From positions 66,335 through 130,334 of the forward strand of contig CAYQDB010000009.1 of assembly GCA_964416195.1 (NCBI GenBank): a stretch of 64,000 nucleotides of DNA. Reading direction: 5' to 3'. The notes beneath the pieces are model-generated. The model made no database searches, was not told where the DNA came from, and saw only the letters and a program-made list of their open reading frames with translations. This stretch comes from CAYQDB01 sp964416195 (GTDB lineage Bacteria; Zixibacteria; MSB-5A5; GN15; FEB-12). This document shows positions 9,118 to 17,891 of this stretch, one piece after another. Within the stretch, counting starts at the first letter, position 1. Each line of letters starts with the position of its first letter. The position numbers and the translations under genes were made by a program.

Positions 9118-10103
9118 CTTCCCTCGCTGCTCTCTCCTGCCAGGGTGAGCGCCAGTATTTCAAGAGCCATTTCCGGTTTGAGCCTGCCCTTTCGAAGCTC
9201 AGCCTCGGTGTCGGCAATATCTACGATAATTTCCTCCAGCCGGCTGTTATCGTACTTCGTGGCCTGCTCGGTTAACTTGGGAATCAAAAACCCCCGTCTA
9301 CCGAGTGGTTTCTTGCCGTTCTTGACCAGGTAGAGCGAAATAAAGTGTTGTAGCATCAGCGAGGTAACTGTCGAGGCGCTGTTCCCGGCGGCCAGAAGCG
9401 ACTCGATCATCTGGAGTACTTTTCTGGTATTCCCTGTCACGACAACGTCAGCCACCTGAAAGATATTGAACACTTCGTAGCCTGAGGCAATCTGTCGGAC
9501 ATCTTCCACCGAGACCGTCTCACCCGCCTGCCTGTAATTGGCCAGCTTGCTGGTTTCCGCCTCCAGGGCGCCACGGTTCCCGGCAATCAGTTCAGCCAGG
9601 AGCGTCACAGCCTGTGGCTCAATGTGGATTCCCTCCTTTTCCAGATTCCGTCGAATTAAACTCTCCACTTCCCTCTGGCTGAGTCTTCTAAACTCAACCG
9701 GCTCAGCGACCTTTGTCACAGCGGTGAAAAACCCGGAGTTCTTCTTAGGTGTTTTGGACGAGGGACTGCTAAAAATGACCACCCGATCCGGCTGGGCCGG
9801 AGTCAGCAGGCGGAGTATACGTTCGATTTCCTTTGGTGGGTAACTTTGAAAACTGGTAATGGCAAAGACCTGCCGCTCACCGAGCATAGGCAGGCTTGAC
9901 AGCTCAGTGATCAGATCGGCGCAGGAGGTTTTTTTGCCGTCGATTTTGCGGTAGTTGGTGATAAGTTGACGGTCGGGGAGAAACTGCCGGGCGATGAATT
10001 TCTCGGCCTCGGCAATCCGATAGTCCTCCGTCCCGAAAAAATAATAGGAGGGCATGAACCTGCCTGCCGAAATGTCCTGAAATAGCTTCTGGGGAGTGGC
10101 CAT
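9114..10103 (-). CDS. holA: DNA polymerase III subunit delta
   Basis: HolA is the clamp-loader wrench that opens the sliding clamp. Family features are the opening ATPQKLFQDISAGRFMPSYY with FFGTEDYRIAEAEKF, the mid-protein VVIFSSPSSKTPKKN region, the AELIAGNRGALEAETSKLA stretch and a helical C-terminal domain. The chosen ATG at 10101-10103 gives 329 residues, typical of the family; a longer in-frame start at 10139 would add 12 residues and has no better ribosome-binding site. Overlap with the sigma factor start suggests an operon. Overall sequence conservation in HolA is low, so the call rests on pattern and length. Confidence 0.88.
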   Translation of the reverse strand: MATPQKLFQDISAGRFMPSYYFFGTEDYRIAEAEKFIARQFLPDRQLITNYRKIDGKKTSCADLITELSSLPMLGERQVFAITSFQSYPPKEIERILRLLTPAQPDRVVIFSSPSSKTPKKNSGFFTAVTKVAEPVEFRRLSQREVESLIRRNLEKEGIHIEPQAVTLLAELIAGNRGALEAETSKLANYRQAGETVSVEDVRQIASGYEVFNIFQVADVVVTGNTRKVLQMIESLLAAGNSASTVTSLMLQHFISLYLVKNGKKPLGRRGFLIPKLTEQATKYDNSRLEEIIVDIADTEAELRKGRLKPEMALEILALTLAGESSEGR

Positions 10104-10135
10104 CAGGAGTAGTATAGACCGCCCCCAGGGAAGGG

Positions 10136-10516
10136 TCAATCAAAAAGAGAATCGTATGCCGGATTGTCCTGCGCGGCCACCCACTCCAGAGAGAAGCGGT
10201 ATTTATCACGGTAGCTCAGCGCCTTGCCAATCAGGTCGGCAAATTTCTCATCCAGCGGCTCGCGCCGATTCACGCCGTTGACGACGTTGAGGTTATTGCC
10301 GTAAATCTGATAGGTATGTCTGGAGAAGTACTTCTGATTGCTGTCAATAAACTCAAGCAACGCAAGCAGGGCAGCCAGATCGCCGTGATTATGGTCGACA
10401 GCAGCGAAGGGCGCTTTGAACTTGATCCCGATATCCGGGATATTGAAGGTTACAACGGCTGATTTGTCCAGCTCGTTTTCCTCCGGCAGTTCGTACGATC
10501 CAAAATAGCACTCCAT
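10136..10516 (-). CDS. Small RNase H-like protein, probably catalytically degenerate
   Basis: I do not recognise a named family, but the layout resembles RNase HI: beta strands (VVTFNIPDIGIKFKAPFAAV), an ALLALLEFI helix, a YQIYGNNLNVVNGVNR strand-helix unit, a LIGKALSYRDKYRFSLEWV unit, and an end (AAQDNPAYDSLFD) like the N-x-x-AD-x-L motif of RNase H proteins. Usual carboxylates appear missing or replaced (first strand, and Asn at the second Asp position), so activity is doubtful. The ATG at 10514-10516 is preceded by GAGGGG; a TTG at 10534 also exists. It lies directly upstream of holA on the same strand (32-base gap). Confidence 0.55.
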   Translation of the reverse strand: MECYFGSYELPEENELDKSAVVTFNIPDIGIKFKAPFAAVDHNHGDLAALLALLEFIDSNQKYFSRHTYQIYGNNLNVVNGVNRREPLDEKFADLIGKALSYRDKYRFSLEWVAAQDNPAYDSLFD

Positions 10517-10867
10517 GGCCCCTCTGTGCTGCAAGCCCTGTGCCCCTTAGCCAGTGGAACGGTTTCTTGTTGGCCGGCAAGAACTTAGGTTTTAAGGTTG
10601 GAATTAGAGATAATGAAAAATTGCAAAGGGATTCACAGGGTTGCGGGGTGAAACACTCTTTCTATATTGATAAATCCGCTGGGAATTAGCATATTTGTTA
10701 GAGCAAAGATTCCCTACCCGTTGGGTGGGCTACAGTCGCTTTTTTCAACACGACCCAAGCCGTAGGGCGATCGGCTCAATGCAAGCAAGTTTGAAGGGGC
10801 CACCGACAAGACCCACCTGAAAGGTGGGCCACCCAGCCGGACGAAAAATGGGTTCGTTTCGTAATTT
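10517..10867. other. Intergenic spacer with repeat debris
   Basis: No gene is visible. The segment has two GT-rich palindromic pieces: 10718-10735 and a perfect 7-bp hairpin at 10812-10828 (CCCACCT stem, GAA loop). They look like fragments of the dispersed palindromic repeats described elsewhere in this window. Confidence 0.5.
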
Positions 10868-11392
10868 TTAGTTTTCGTCGATAGGTGGTTCCTCCAGGGG
10901 TAGGGGGTTGAGACTCCGGCGGTCCTTTTGAAGGGAACGCAATTGGTCGATGGCGCGATGGAGCTGGCGTTCGATAGCGGTCTCGTAGCGCACAATCTTG
11001 AGGGTGTCGCCTCGCGAAGGGAGGGCGAGGGTGCCGGGGTGGGTCTGTAACCGGTAATCGCGGGCATAACAGAGTTTGTCATCGATTTCACCGGCTTCGG
11101 CGCGGAGGGCACGGCGCAGACGCCAGTACGCGACTGCAATCTTTTCGACCAGCATTTCTTCCAGGATGCCGTCCGGATTCAGCTTGTCTCGCAGTTGGGT
11201 CAGCAACCTTTCAAACTGCTTGCGGTTTTCCGGGCCGTCGCGAGTGGGGACAACCACGGAGCGGGCTAAGAGGCCGTGTCTCAGGGCGTTGAATCTGGCG
11301 CGCTCTTTGCCCTCGGGTGTTCTGGGGCCGGTGGAGCGCTTAGCATCGCGGCGGTTGGCGACGAGCTGTTTGTCGCTAATTTCTCTTGCCAT
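10868..11392 (-). CDS. Conserved hypothetical protein of the STGPRTPEGK family
   Basis: The N-terminus, ISDKQLVANRRDAKRSTGPR followed by TPEGKERARFNALRHGLLAR, matches a short uncharacterised family known from many environmental genomes, often in several copies. It is followed by an amphipathic helical region (FERLLTQLRDKLNPD, VEKIAVAYWRLRRALRAEAGEIDD) and another helix (YETAIERQLHRAIDQLRSLQ). The protein is highly charged, 174 residues from the ATG at 11390-11392. The longer in-frame opening (to 11548) covers sequence of non-coding appearance and is rejected. Function is unknown; the gene is flanked by repeat debris, which fits a mobile or horizontally spread family, though that is inference. 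Confidence 0.7.
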   Translation of the reverse strand: MAREISDKQLVANRRDAKRSTGPRTPEGKERARFNALRHGLLARSVVVPTRDGPENRKQFERLLTQLRDKLNPDGILEEMLVEKIAVAYWRLRRALRAEAGEIDDKLCYARDYRLQTHPGTLALPSRGDTLKIVRYETAIERQLHRAIDQLRSLQKDRRSLNPLPLEEPPIDEN

Positions 11393-11694
11393 AGTTTTTG
11401 GAAGGGCAGAACCGGTTTGGGGTTCTACCCTGCTTGTCAGATATCTGTGCCATATATGGTCTTTCACTGATGGGTAGGGTGTAGTAATCAGCGCAGGGTT
11501 TGTAGGGAAAGTGGTATAGAGCAAGCCGCAATCACAGATCGCGGCCACTCAGGCGACGGCCGCCAAACAGGCCACGCCGCCGCACTAGGAGGGGCGGTTC
11601 TTGATTTAACAAACTACATAATACCAAACAAAGCCGCAGGTAACACGCTGACTGTCAATCTGTTATAATTTATCCTGATATGTGTGAATTTCTC
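11393..11694. other. Intergenic spacer before the TIR-like gene
   Basis: No gene is supported. The segment turns AT-rich from about 11600 toward the promoter of the downstream gene. Confidence 0.5.
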
Positions 11695-11722
11695 TTGACA
11701 TTGTAAATACGTGCTGTATAAT
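11695..11722 (+). promoter_or_regulatory. Consensus sigma-70 promoter of the TIR-like gene
   Basis: A perfect TTGACA (11695-11700) and perfect TATAAT (11717-11722) are separated by 16 bases. Transcription would start near 11729, giving a short leader before the start at 11784. Confidence 0.8.
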
Positions 11723-11783
11723 AGGAGCAATAGTTCTGGCCAAAGGGATGGCCAAAGAGGAAAAACAAAATGGAGATTTGATC

Positions 11784-12887
11784 ATGACTAAAATCGGGAA
11801 CAATTCAACAAAAGCGTCATCTGATCCGGCAGTGCCAAAAAAGAAGAGAGCATACGTGAGTCAGAGGGATATACCGCTATTATCGCTGGAGGGTGCTCTC
11901 CGCCTTGCTGGAGCGTTGAACGACAATTTTGGTGCAAAGCTGACGGCCCCCCACCAGCTTGCCGTGGCACTTGAAATCTCTCCCACAAGTTCAAACTGGA
12001 AGGATCTTTGTGGTGCATCAATAGCTTATGGTCTAACATCTGGAGGTTACAACGCTAAGGGCATCTCATTAACTGAGCTTGGTAAGTGCATAGTGGCACC
12101 TACCGACGAAAACGAAGATAAAGTGGCAAAAGTTGAGGCTGCCCTTTTACCTCGAATCGCGAAACAGTTTTTTGAACGTTATAATCGGGCGAAATTTCCG
12201 CAGGACAGAATTGCCAAGAATGTACTGGCTGATATGGGTGTTCCGCCTGACCGATTGGATCGTGCGCTCGATATCTTGAAGGAAAATGGGATGAGTGTTG
12301 GTCTAATCGTTGAAACTAAAACGGGCCCATTTGTGGCTAAAGAACCTCCCGTGCATAAAAAGCAACCACAGTTGGAGTCTGAGTCAATTGAAGAAAAAGA
12401 AACACCAAAAGTCATTGCTGAAGAACAAAGGGTATCCTCTAATATCCCCGAGCTGGGAAAGGAACAGAAGAACAGAGTTTTTATCGCTCACGGGAAAAAT
12501 ACTGAGATAGTATCACAACTTAAGAAGATTCTGGCTTTTGGAAAATTTGAACCGGTAGTTGCTGTCGAACACGAAACCACATCACGCCCCGTACCTGACA
12601 AGGTTGTCAAAGACATGCGTTCCTGTTTCGCCGGTATTTTGCACCTGTCGTCGGAAGAGGAACTGCAGGACAGAGAAGGGAAAATATACCGTAGGCTTAA
12701 TGAAAATGTTCTGATAGAAATTGGAGCTGCAATGGCACTTTATGAGAACAACTTTATACTGCTGGTGGAAAAAGGCGTCCACGTGCCTTCTAACCTACAG
12801 GGGCTCCAACTCTGCGAATACGAAGGGGATAAACTTGATGTCGACGCAACTATGAAATTATTGGCAGCCTTTAACGATTTCAAATAG
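11784..12887 (+). CDS. TIR-like nucleotide-binding protein, putative defence effector
   Basis: Residues 230-360 match the TIR-like nucleotide-binding domain (PF10137 type, also found in CBASS/Pycsar and Argonaute-linked effectors): RVFIAHGKN first strand, a SRPVPDKVVKDM helix, FAGILHLSS, LNENVLIEIGAAMALY and FILLVEKGVHVPSNLQG. Such domains usually cleave NAD+. The helix carries Asp272 where relatives have the catalytic Glu. Residues 25-185 look like a winged-helix or sensor region and 186-229 form a charged linker. The ATG at 11784 has GGAG 8 bases upstream; an ATG at 11748 is an alternative. No partner gene is adjacent, so it may act alone. The gene has its own strong promoter. Confidence 0.8.
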   Translation: MTKIGNNSTKASSDPAVPKKKRAYVSQRDIPLLSLEGALRLAGALNDNFGAKLTAPHQLAVALEISPTSSNWKDLCGASIAYGLTSGGYNAKGISLTELGKCIVAPTDENEDKVAKVEAALLPRIAKQFFERYNRAKFPQDRIAKNVLADMGVPPDRLDRALDILKENGMSVGLIVETKTGPFVAKEPPVHKKQPQLESESIEEKETPKVIAEEQRVSSNIPELGKEQKNRVFIAHGKNTEIVSQLKKILAFGKFEPVVAVEHETTSRPVPDKVVKDMRSCFAGILHLSSEEELQDREGKIYRRLNENVLIEIGAAMALYENNFILLVEKGVHVPSNLQGLQLCEYEGDKLDVDATMKLLAAFNDFK

Positions 12888-13253
12888 ACCTGGTGGCCAA
12901 CCATTTATGGTAGGTTCCTTATTCTCCTTCACTTAATAAAGTCCATTGGCAACAGAGAATCAAAACCATGATACCACCGGGAACTTGACCACGGCCAATG
13001 CGGCGGCTCAGTAAAGAAAGTCGGAACCGCCCTTCGTCAGGCTCAGGACAGGCAGGGTTCCAATCTACAAATCTGTTATGTTTTTCAACAAGCCCTAAAT
13101 GGTGGGCCATCCGTCGGGGATTCTTATTGATAATGCCACCGGCGCTCATATTTTACCCATGGTATGAAGCTGAACACAGGTAGCGCACTCAACGGGTGGG
13201 GGCTCTATTAACCCACCTACAGATCATTGAGCTATCATGAATCGGAGGTTGAT
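12888..13253. other. Intergenic spacer, no gene seen
   Basis: Only short imperfect palindromes and repeat-like GC-rich pieces (for example 13020-13060) are visible. Minus-strand open frames here are repeat-derived and not credible. The last ten bases contain the CGGAGG ribosome-binding site of the next gene. Confidence 0.5.
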
Positions 13254-14048
13254 ATGAAAGTGGGTTTTGTTCAGTTTGCACCTGCTTTAGGCGATGTGCA
13301 AGCAAATGTTCACAAGATCGACAGGTTCATCACTCTTGCTAAGACGGCAGACCTTGTCGTGTTGCCGGAGTTATGCAATTCCGGCTATAATTTTGAATCG
13401 CACGAGCAGGCCCGGGATGCATCAGAAGAAATTGGAGACAGCGTCTTTGTTCGGTACCTCGAATCTGTGTGCAAAGAATATAACCTGCACGTTGTCTCCG
13501 GTTTCAATGAAAGAGATGATGATCGCCTGTACAACTCAGCCATTTTGATCGGACCCGACGGCTATATCGGCAAATATCGCAAGCTTCATTTGTTCGTCAG
13601 AGAAAAGGATTTCTTTTCACCCGGCGACGTAGGGTTACCCATTTTTGATATAGCTCTGTGCAAGTTGGGTATGCTCATCTGCTTCGACTGGGTGTTTCCG
13701 GAGGTGTGGAGGATATTGGCTCTGAAAGGCGCCGATATCATCTGTCATCCCTCAAACCTCGTGATACCGGGTCTGGCACAAAAAGCAATTCCAATCCATG
13801 GCCTTACCAATCGAGTTTTCGTTATTACTGCAAACCGGGTTGGAACCGAGGGAGACCTCTCATTCACAGGGTTGTCGGCTATTGTTGATGCGAGAGGTGA
13901 GGTGCTTACCCAGGCCTCTCAATCAGCAGAAGAAATCAGAACTGTAGATATCGACATATCTCTTTCAAGAGACAAAATGATCACACCGCGAAATGACTTG
14001 TTTGCCGATAGAAGGCCCGAAGAGTACATGTTTCTGGTAGAAAAGTGA
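13254..14048 (+). CDS. Carbon-nitrogen hydrolase (nitrilase superfamily amidase)
   Basis: The Glu-Lys-Cys catalytic triad of the superfamily is clear: VVLPELCNSGY (Glu), YIGKYRKLHLF (Lys) and LGMLICFDWVFPEVWR (Cys). The MKVGFVQFAPALGDVQANV opening is typical of amidase-branch members acting on carbon-nitrogen amide bonds such as N-carbamoyl compounds, nitrile-free amides or omega-amides; the exact substrate cannot be told. The ATG at 13254 has CGGAGG upstream, so a longer frame from 13227 is rejected. At 264 residues it is a single-domain enzyme. It ends 47 bases before the convergent glycosyltransferase gene. Confidence 0.9.
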   Translation: MKVGFVQFAPALGDVQANVHKIDRFITLAKTADLVVLPELCNSGYNFESHEQARDASEEIGDSVFVRYLESVCKEYNLHVVSGFNERDDDRLYNSAILIGPDGYIGKYRKLHLFVREKDFFSPGDVGLPIFDIALCKLGMLICFDWVFPEVWRILALKGADIICHPSNLVIPGLAQKAIPIHGLTNRVFVITANRVGTEGDLSFTGLSAIVDARGEVLTQASQSAEEIRTVDIDISLSRDKMITPRNDLFADRRPEEYMFLVEK

Positions 14049-14095
14049 CTGCGACTTGCTCCGATCCGTAACTGGAATGAGACCAACTTCGACAG

Positions 14096-16213
14096 CTATG
14101 GCTGTGGTTGTGTCGGCGTGGTTTTCTGTCTGTACTGAGCTGAGGTCTGCAGCCAGACATTTTGGGCGTGATCCGACTTGAAGGGATTGACCTTGACTGC
14201 TTGTGCATAGTAGCGCTCGGCCTTGAAGCGGAGGCTGTTGTCATTTTTTTGTTCTGCCATAATCTGGATAAATCGGCCGCATTGGAGTTGAAGGTTAAAA
14301 TCGGTCGGGAATCGGTTAGCCAGCGATGTCAACAGGCTGAATAACTGACCATACTGACCCTGGTTCCAGAGCAGTTCGCCCAACAAGACTCCGGCCGATT
14401 TTGACTGCGGATGTGACTGATAGAAGCTGTCTGCTAGATTTAACGCCTGGTCATACTGCTTGTTGCGAGTTAGTGCAACGGCTTTTTCAAAGTCCGTTTC
14501 CTGATAAGAACTGGCCTGCTGGTTGTTGAAAACCTGGCAGATGTTGTAAACCCTTACTTCGACATCGCGAATCCAGTACCTGGCAATCGTTGGCTGGTTC
14601 TTAAGCGCCGGATAATCCGCGATGGCCGTAGACCAGTTGGAAATATCCACAGCCAGGTGCGTGATCGGCTCGCGGTCAAAGAGTGTTGAATCGACTTTGG
14701 CTACGCCAAAAAGATGGATGAAGGATTTCAGGTGGGTGTCAACTGTCAAAGCCGGACCATAGGGGCCTGATACGACAGCACTTGGCGTCAGGATTGTCTC
14801 TATGTCTCTGTTGGCTTCGAGAATGTTGAAGTTGTGCTCCCTCACGTGCATCCGTCTGATCTGATAACTGTTGAAGACAACTGAGAAGCACAGCACCAGG
14901 AGTAAAACGGAGACCACCTTCCGCTTCGTGATTCTGATATAACCCCGCGCCAGCAGGAACTTCGTGAGATATGTCAGCCCGATGGCCCCGGGCAGGGTTG
15001 CCCAGGTCAGCAGCCTGATCGGACGAGGGATGATGTTTAAGAAGAAGATATTGGCTATAGCGTGAAAGAGCACGTACCAGAAAGCAAAAAGAAGGAGGAC
15101 GGTTGCAGTTTTGCCCAGTGTTGCTGGCGCAATCTTTTTGACGCTGAGGCGATTTTCAAATATAGTAAAGCAAAACAGGATTGCAGGTGGAACGACAAAC
15201 GTGGCGTATCGGATGGGGGAGTAGTTTAATGGCATCAATCCGACTATGGCTGCCAGCAACCAGAACATGGAAAAGACTGTCGCCGGTGAAAGATCATTAG
15301 TTTTACCTTGCTTGCTCAAATGCAGAGTGAGCAAGAAGATCCCCGCGAACAGAAACAGCAACAGATCCGGGTCAATGTAGAACAGATGGTTTGCGAAACC
15401 ATACGAAATCAGGTGCTCAAAAAAGCCCCACGGTGAACTAAGGCCTTTGGGGAATCCCCGCAAGCTGTATGACTGCTCTCCGACATAGGCAAAAACGGCC
15501 CCAACATTCCGGCCATATAGAAGCAGCAACCCACCTACGCTTACTAACAAGAACGCAGTGACGGCAACAGTGGTAAGTTTCCACCGACGAGTTTGTCCCG
15601 AAAAGAGAGCGGCCAGGATTAGGGTTGGAAGCAGCAGCACTCCGAACAACTTGCCGGTAAGCATGGCCAGCGCTACCAGCCCACCCGCCAGCGCTATGCC
15701 CCATAGACGATCACCCCACCGGGAGTATACAAAGAACACAAGGGCGGCAAGGAAGATCAACCCGTTCTCAAGATAGGATAATCGGCCAAAGGTGAGCAGG
15801 GTGACGTTGAGAACAAAACACAGAGCAACTACTGTGGTGACCCAGGGACGATGATGCCGTGCCAGTCCTAAGATCAAAAGGAGCAATCCCCCTAACGATA
15901 GAATAACGCCCACCATATTGGCTTGCCTAAGCGAGACCCCAGCCATGGAAAACCAGAGATAACCCACAAGAGAAGTCAGCGAGTGTTGGTACACTACCCA
16001 GCGCTGGTAGTTATAAGGATCGAATTGATCGAACAGAACTTTGTTGCGGGCGTGGAAAATGTATTGAGCAGGATCGGTCGACAACGATTGTCCTATTCCG
16101 GAGTAATGCATCGGAGGATCAGAAGTAAGGTCGGACTGCCAGTAAATGAATCCGCCAATGAAGACAATCAAGGTTAGAATATAAAAGAGATGTCGTTTGT
16201 GAAACGCTTGCAT
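14096..16213 (-). CDS. GT-C type membrane glycosyltransferase with TPR-like C-terminus
   Basis: About 12 hydrophobic segments fill residues 8-470, starting with YILTLIVFIGGFIYWQ. A periplasmic first loop holds acidic residues (STDPAQYIFHARNKVLFDQFD), as in lipid-phosphate-sugar-dependent GT-C (PMT/ArnT-like) transferases. From about residue 560 the protein becomes soluble, with repeating helical pairs such as AVALTRNKQYDQALNLADSF and LLGELLWNQGQYGQLFSLL, i.e. TPR-like repeats. The likely role is transfer of sugar to an envelope lipid or protein; donor and acceptor are unknown. It starts 20 bases after the stop of selD on the same strand. Confidence 0.75.
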   Translation of the reverse strand: MQAFHKRHLFYILTLIVFIGGFIYWQSDLTSDPPMHYSGIGQSLSTDPAQYIFHARNKVLFDQFDPYNYQRWVVYQHSLTSLVGYLWFSMAGVSLRQANMVGVILSLGGLLLLILGLARHHRPWVTTVVALCFVLNVTLLTFGRLSYLENGLIFLAALVFFVYSRWGDRLWGIALAGGLVALAMLTGKLFGVLLLPTLILAALFSGQTRRWKLTTVAVTAFLLVSVGGLLLLYGRNVGAVFAYVGEQSYSLRGFPKGLSSPWGFFEHLISYGFANHLFYIDPDLLLFLFAGIFLLTLHLSKQGKTNDLSPATVFSMFWLLAAIVGLMPLNYSPIRYATFVVPPAILFCFTIFENRLSVKKIAPATLGKTATVLLLFAFWYVLFHAIANIFFLNIIPRPIRLLTWATLPGAIGLTYLTKFLLARGYIRITKRKVVSVLLLVLCFSVVFNSYQIRRMHVREHNFNILEANRDIETILTPSAVVSGPYGPALTVDTHLKSFIHLFGVAKVDSTLFDREPITHLAVDISNWSTAIADYPALKNQPTIARYWIRDVEVRVYNICQVFNNQQASSYQETDFEKAVALTRNKQYDQALNLADSFYQSHPQSKSAGVLLGELLWNQGQYGQLFSLLTSLANRFPTDFNLQLQCGRFIQIMAEQKNDNSLRFKAERYYAQAVKVNPFKSDHAQNVWLQTSAQYRQKTTPTQPQP

Positions 16214-16232
16214 GGGGTCAAGGCAATCGAAT

Positions 16233-17288
16233 CTATTGGACTTTCAGGTGGACCTCGCTCAGTGATTCTACCTGTCCGATAAGTTGTAGGAAGACGTTCT
16301 GTTTATCCAACTCCTGCTCGAAAAGCTCAGCCCTGTCCTCGGGGATAGAAATCAGCAATCCGCCAGACGTTTGCGGGTCGAACATGACGCGCACGAGGTT
16401 CTCATCGACTGTCTCCAAGATGCTTATATGCCCCTCGACAAACTCCCGGTTGGCGATGGCTCCAGCCGGAATCATTTCGGCCTCGGCCAACTCGAGAGCC
16501 TCAGGCATTAGCGGCAGCATTTCAGAGAAAAACCTGATCGTCACCCGTGAGGCCCGCGCCATTTCCAGGGCATGCCCCAGCAGGCCATACCCGGTGATAT
16601 CCGTAGCGGCATGGGCATCAAACCGTACCATCAACTCCGAGGCTTTCTTATTCAACTGAGCCATCTGGGCGGTGACGATGGCTGTTAGCTCTGGACCAAC
16701 AGCATTCCTCTTAATACCTGTCGTTATCAAGCCGGTTCCCAGCGGCTTTGTCAAGAACAACCGGTCGCCTGCCCTAGCGTGAGAGTTGGTTATTATCTTG
16801 CTGGGATCAATCAGACCGGTGGCGGCGATGCCATATTTCAGCTCTTTGTCCTTGATAGAGTGTCCGCCGATTATAACTGCGCCGGCTTCTTCGATTTTCT
16901 CCGCGCCGCCGCGAAGCACCTGGGTGAGTATGTCAACAGGCATATCATCAGAAGGAAAACAGACGATATTCAAAGCGGTCAGAGGCCGACCGCCCATGGC
17001 ATAGATGTCTGAAAGAGCGTTTGCGGCGGCGATACGACCGAAGTGATATGGGTCGTCGACGATTGGCGGGAAGAAATCAACCGTTTGCACCAGGGCCTGC
17101 CGGTCGTTGATACGAAAGACACCGGCGTCATCGGCTGTGCTAAAACTCACCAGCAGATCCTCGTGATACGAGGGAGGAACTCCCTCTAATGCTTCCACCA
17201 ACAACTTTGGTGCCAGTTTTGACGCTCAACCGGCGCAACTGACTTCGGCGGTGAGTTTGATCTCGGTTTCTTTACGTTTATCTTCCAT
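16233..17288 (-). CDS. selD: Selenide, water dikinase, itself a selenoprotein (in-frame TGA)
   Basis: SelD makes selenophosphate from selenide and ATP for Sec-tRNA and selenouridine synthesis. The open frame from 17204 lacks the usual N-terminus; translating through TGA at 17226-17228 from the ATG at 17286-17288 restores it: MEDKRKETEIKLTAEVSCAG, then Sec21, then ASKLAPK. This matches the family catalytic motif, where position 21 is Cys or Sec and the Lys of SKLAPK is conserved. Then follow TVDFFPPIVDDPYHFGRIAA, the NALSDIYAMGG glycine loop and IIGGHS. Full length is 351 residues, the normal size. A SECIS-like hairpin follows the TGA. No selA, selB or selC was found in the window. Confidence 0.93.
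17196..17228 (-). promoter_or_regulatory. UGA-Sec codon and bacterial SECIS-like hairpin in selD
   Basis: The minus-strand mRNA reads UGA (17226-17228), 13 bases of spacer, then the perfect hairpin CACCAA-AGUUG-UUGGUG (17196-17212). The apical loop opens with AG, giving the required G in the first two loop positions, about 20 nt after the UGA, within the known bacterial SECIS range (16-37 nt). Confidence 0.75.
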
Positions 17289-17891
17289 CAGCGGCTAAGG
17301 TAATACAACCCCACATAGTTGGCAAGCCATGCGGGCAAACTATCTGGCTGTGTCCGTTCAATTTCGCTCCGAATGCATGGCTGAGAAGCTTTCATCAGAA
17401 CAAATGCCCACTGCGTACCCCATCAATGAATCCCCGAGAGGCGCTGTCTGTTGTTCGTCTGTTTGTGATTGAGTTTGAGAGAGCTTGACAAGATCGTTTG
17501 CTACCTTGCTTGTCCTACAAAAAAAGGAGTTCCTGATTATCTCAGGAACTCCTTTCAGCATCCCCACCTGTTAAATACCCTTCACCGCCTCACGAGCAAT
17601 GTTTAAGAGTAACTAACTCGCCGTAACTTACAACAAGTGATGTGCCAAACTCGTTTGGGTGGACGGATTCGCATATAATTCCTTGTCAAGCAACGAATTA
17701 GATGGACACCACTGGGGTTTGCTACCAATTGCTCTTACTGATAGCGCAAATACTGCGCCCAATAAAAGTAATGGTGTTTCTTAATCTCTATTCTACTTTA
17801 TTGACTAGCACAAAGTTAGCACGGCGCATATTGTGCGGTCGGCCAGGAGACGGCATGCCTAAGTTTCCGGCCAAATCCGCTAATTTCTGCG
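17289..17891. other. 603-base spacer between lpd and selD
   Basis: No gene with coding character is seen on either strand; short open frames here (for example 17358-17567 minus and 17702-17953 plus) lack ribosome-binding sites and family resemblance. The segment contains the intrinsic terminator at 17519-17555. No tRNA fold was recognised, in particular no selC. Confidence 0.5.
17519..17555 (-). terminator. Strong intrinsic terminator downstream of lpd
   Basis: A perfect 14-bp stem (17523-17536 with 17542-17555, AAAGGAGTTCCTGA arm, 5-nt loop) is followed on the minus strand by seven U residues. It would stop transcripts coming from lpd before they reach selD. Confidence 0.85.

Noticed and set aside
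12919..13149. Minus-strand 76-codon frame with ACPEPDEG
   Set aside because: Repeat-derived string with no start signal or homologous pattern.
17358..17891. Open frames in the lpd-selD spacer (17358-17567 minus, 17702-17953 plus)
   Set aside because: No ribosome-binding site, odd composition, overlap with a terminator or with the lpd 3' end. No selC-like tRNA fold was found here either.
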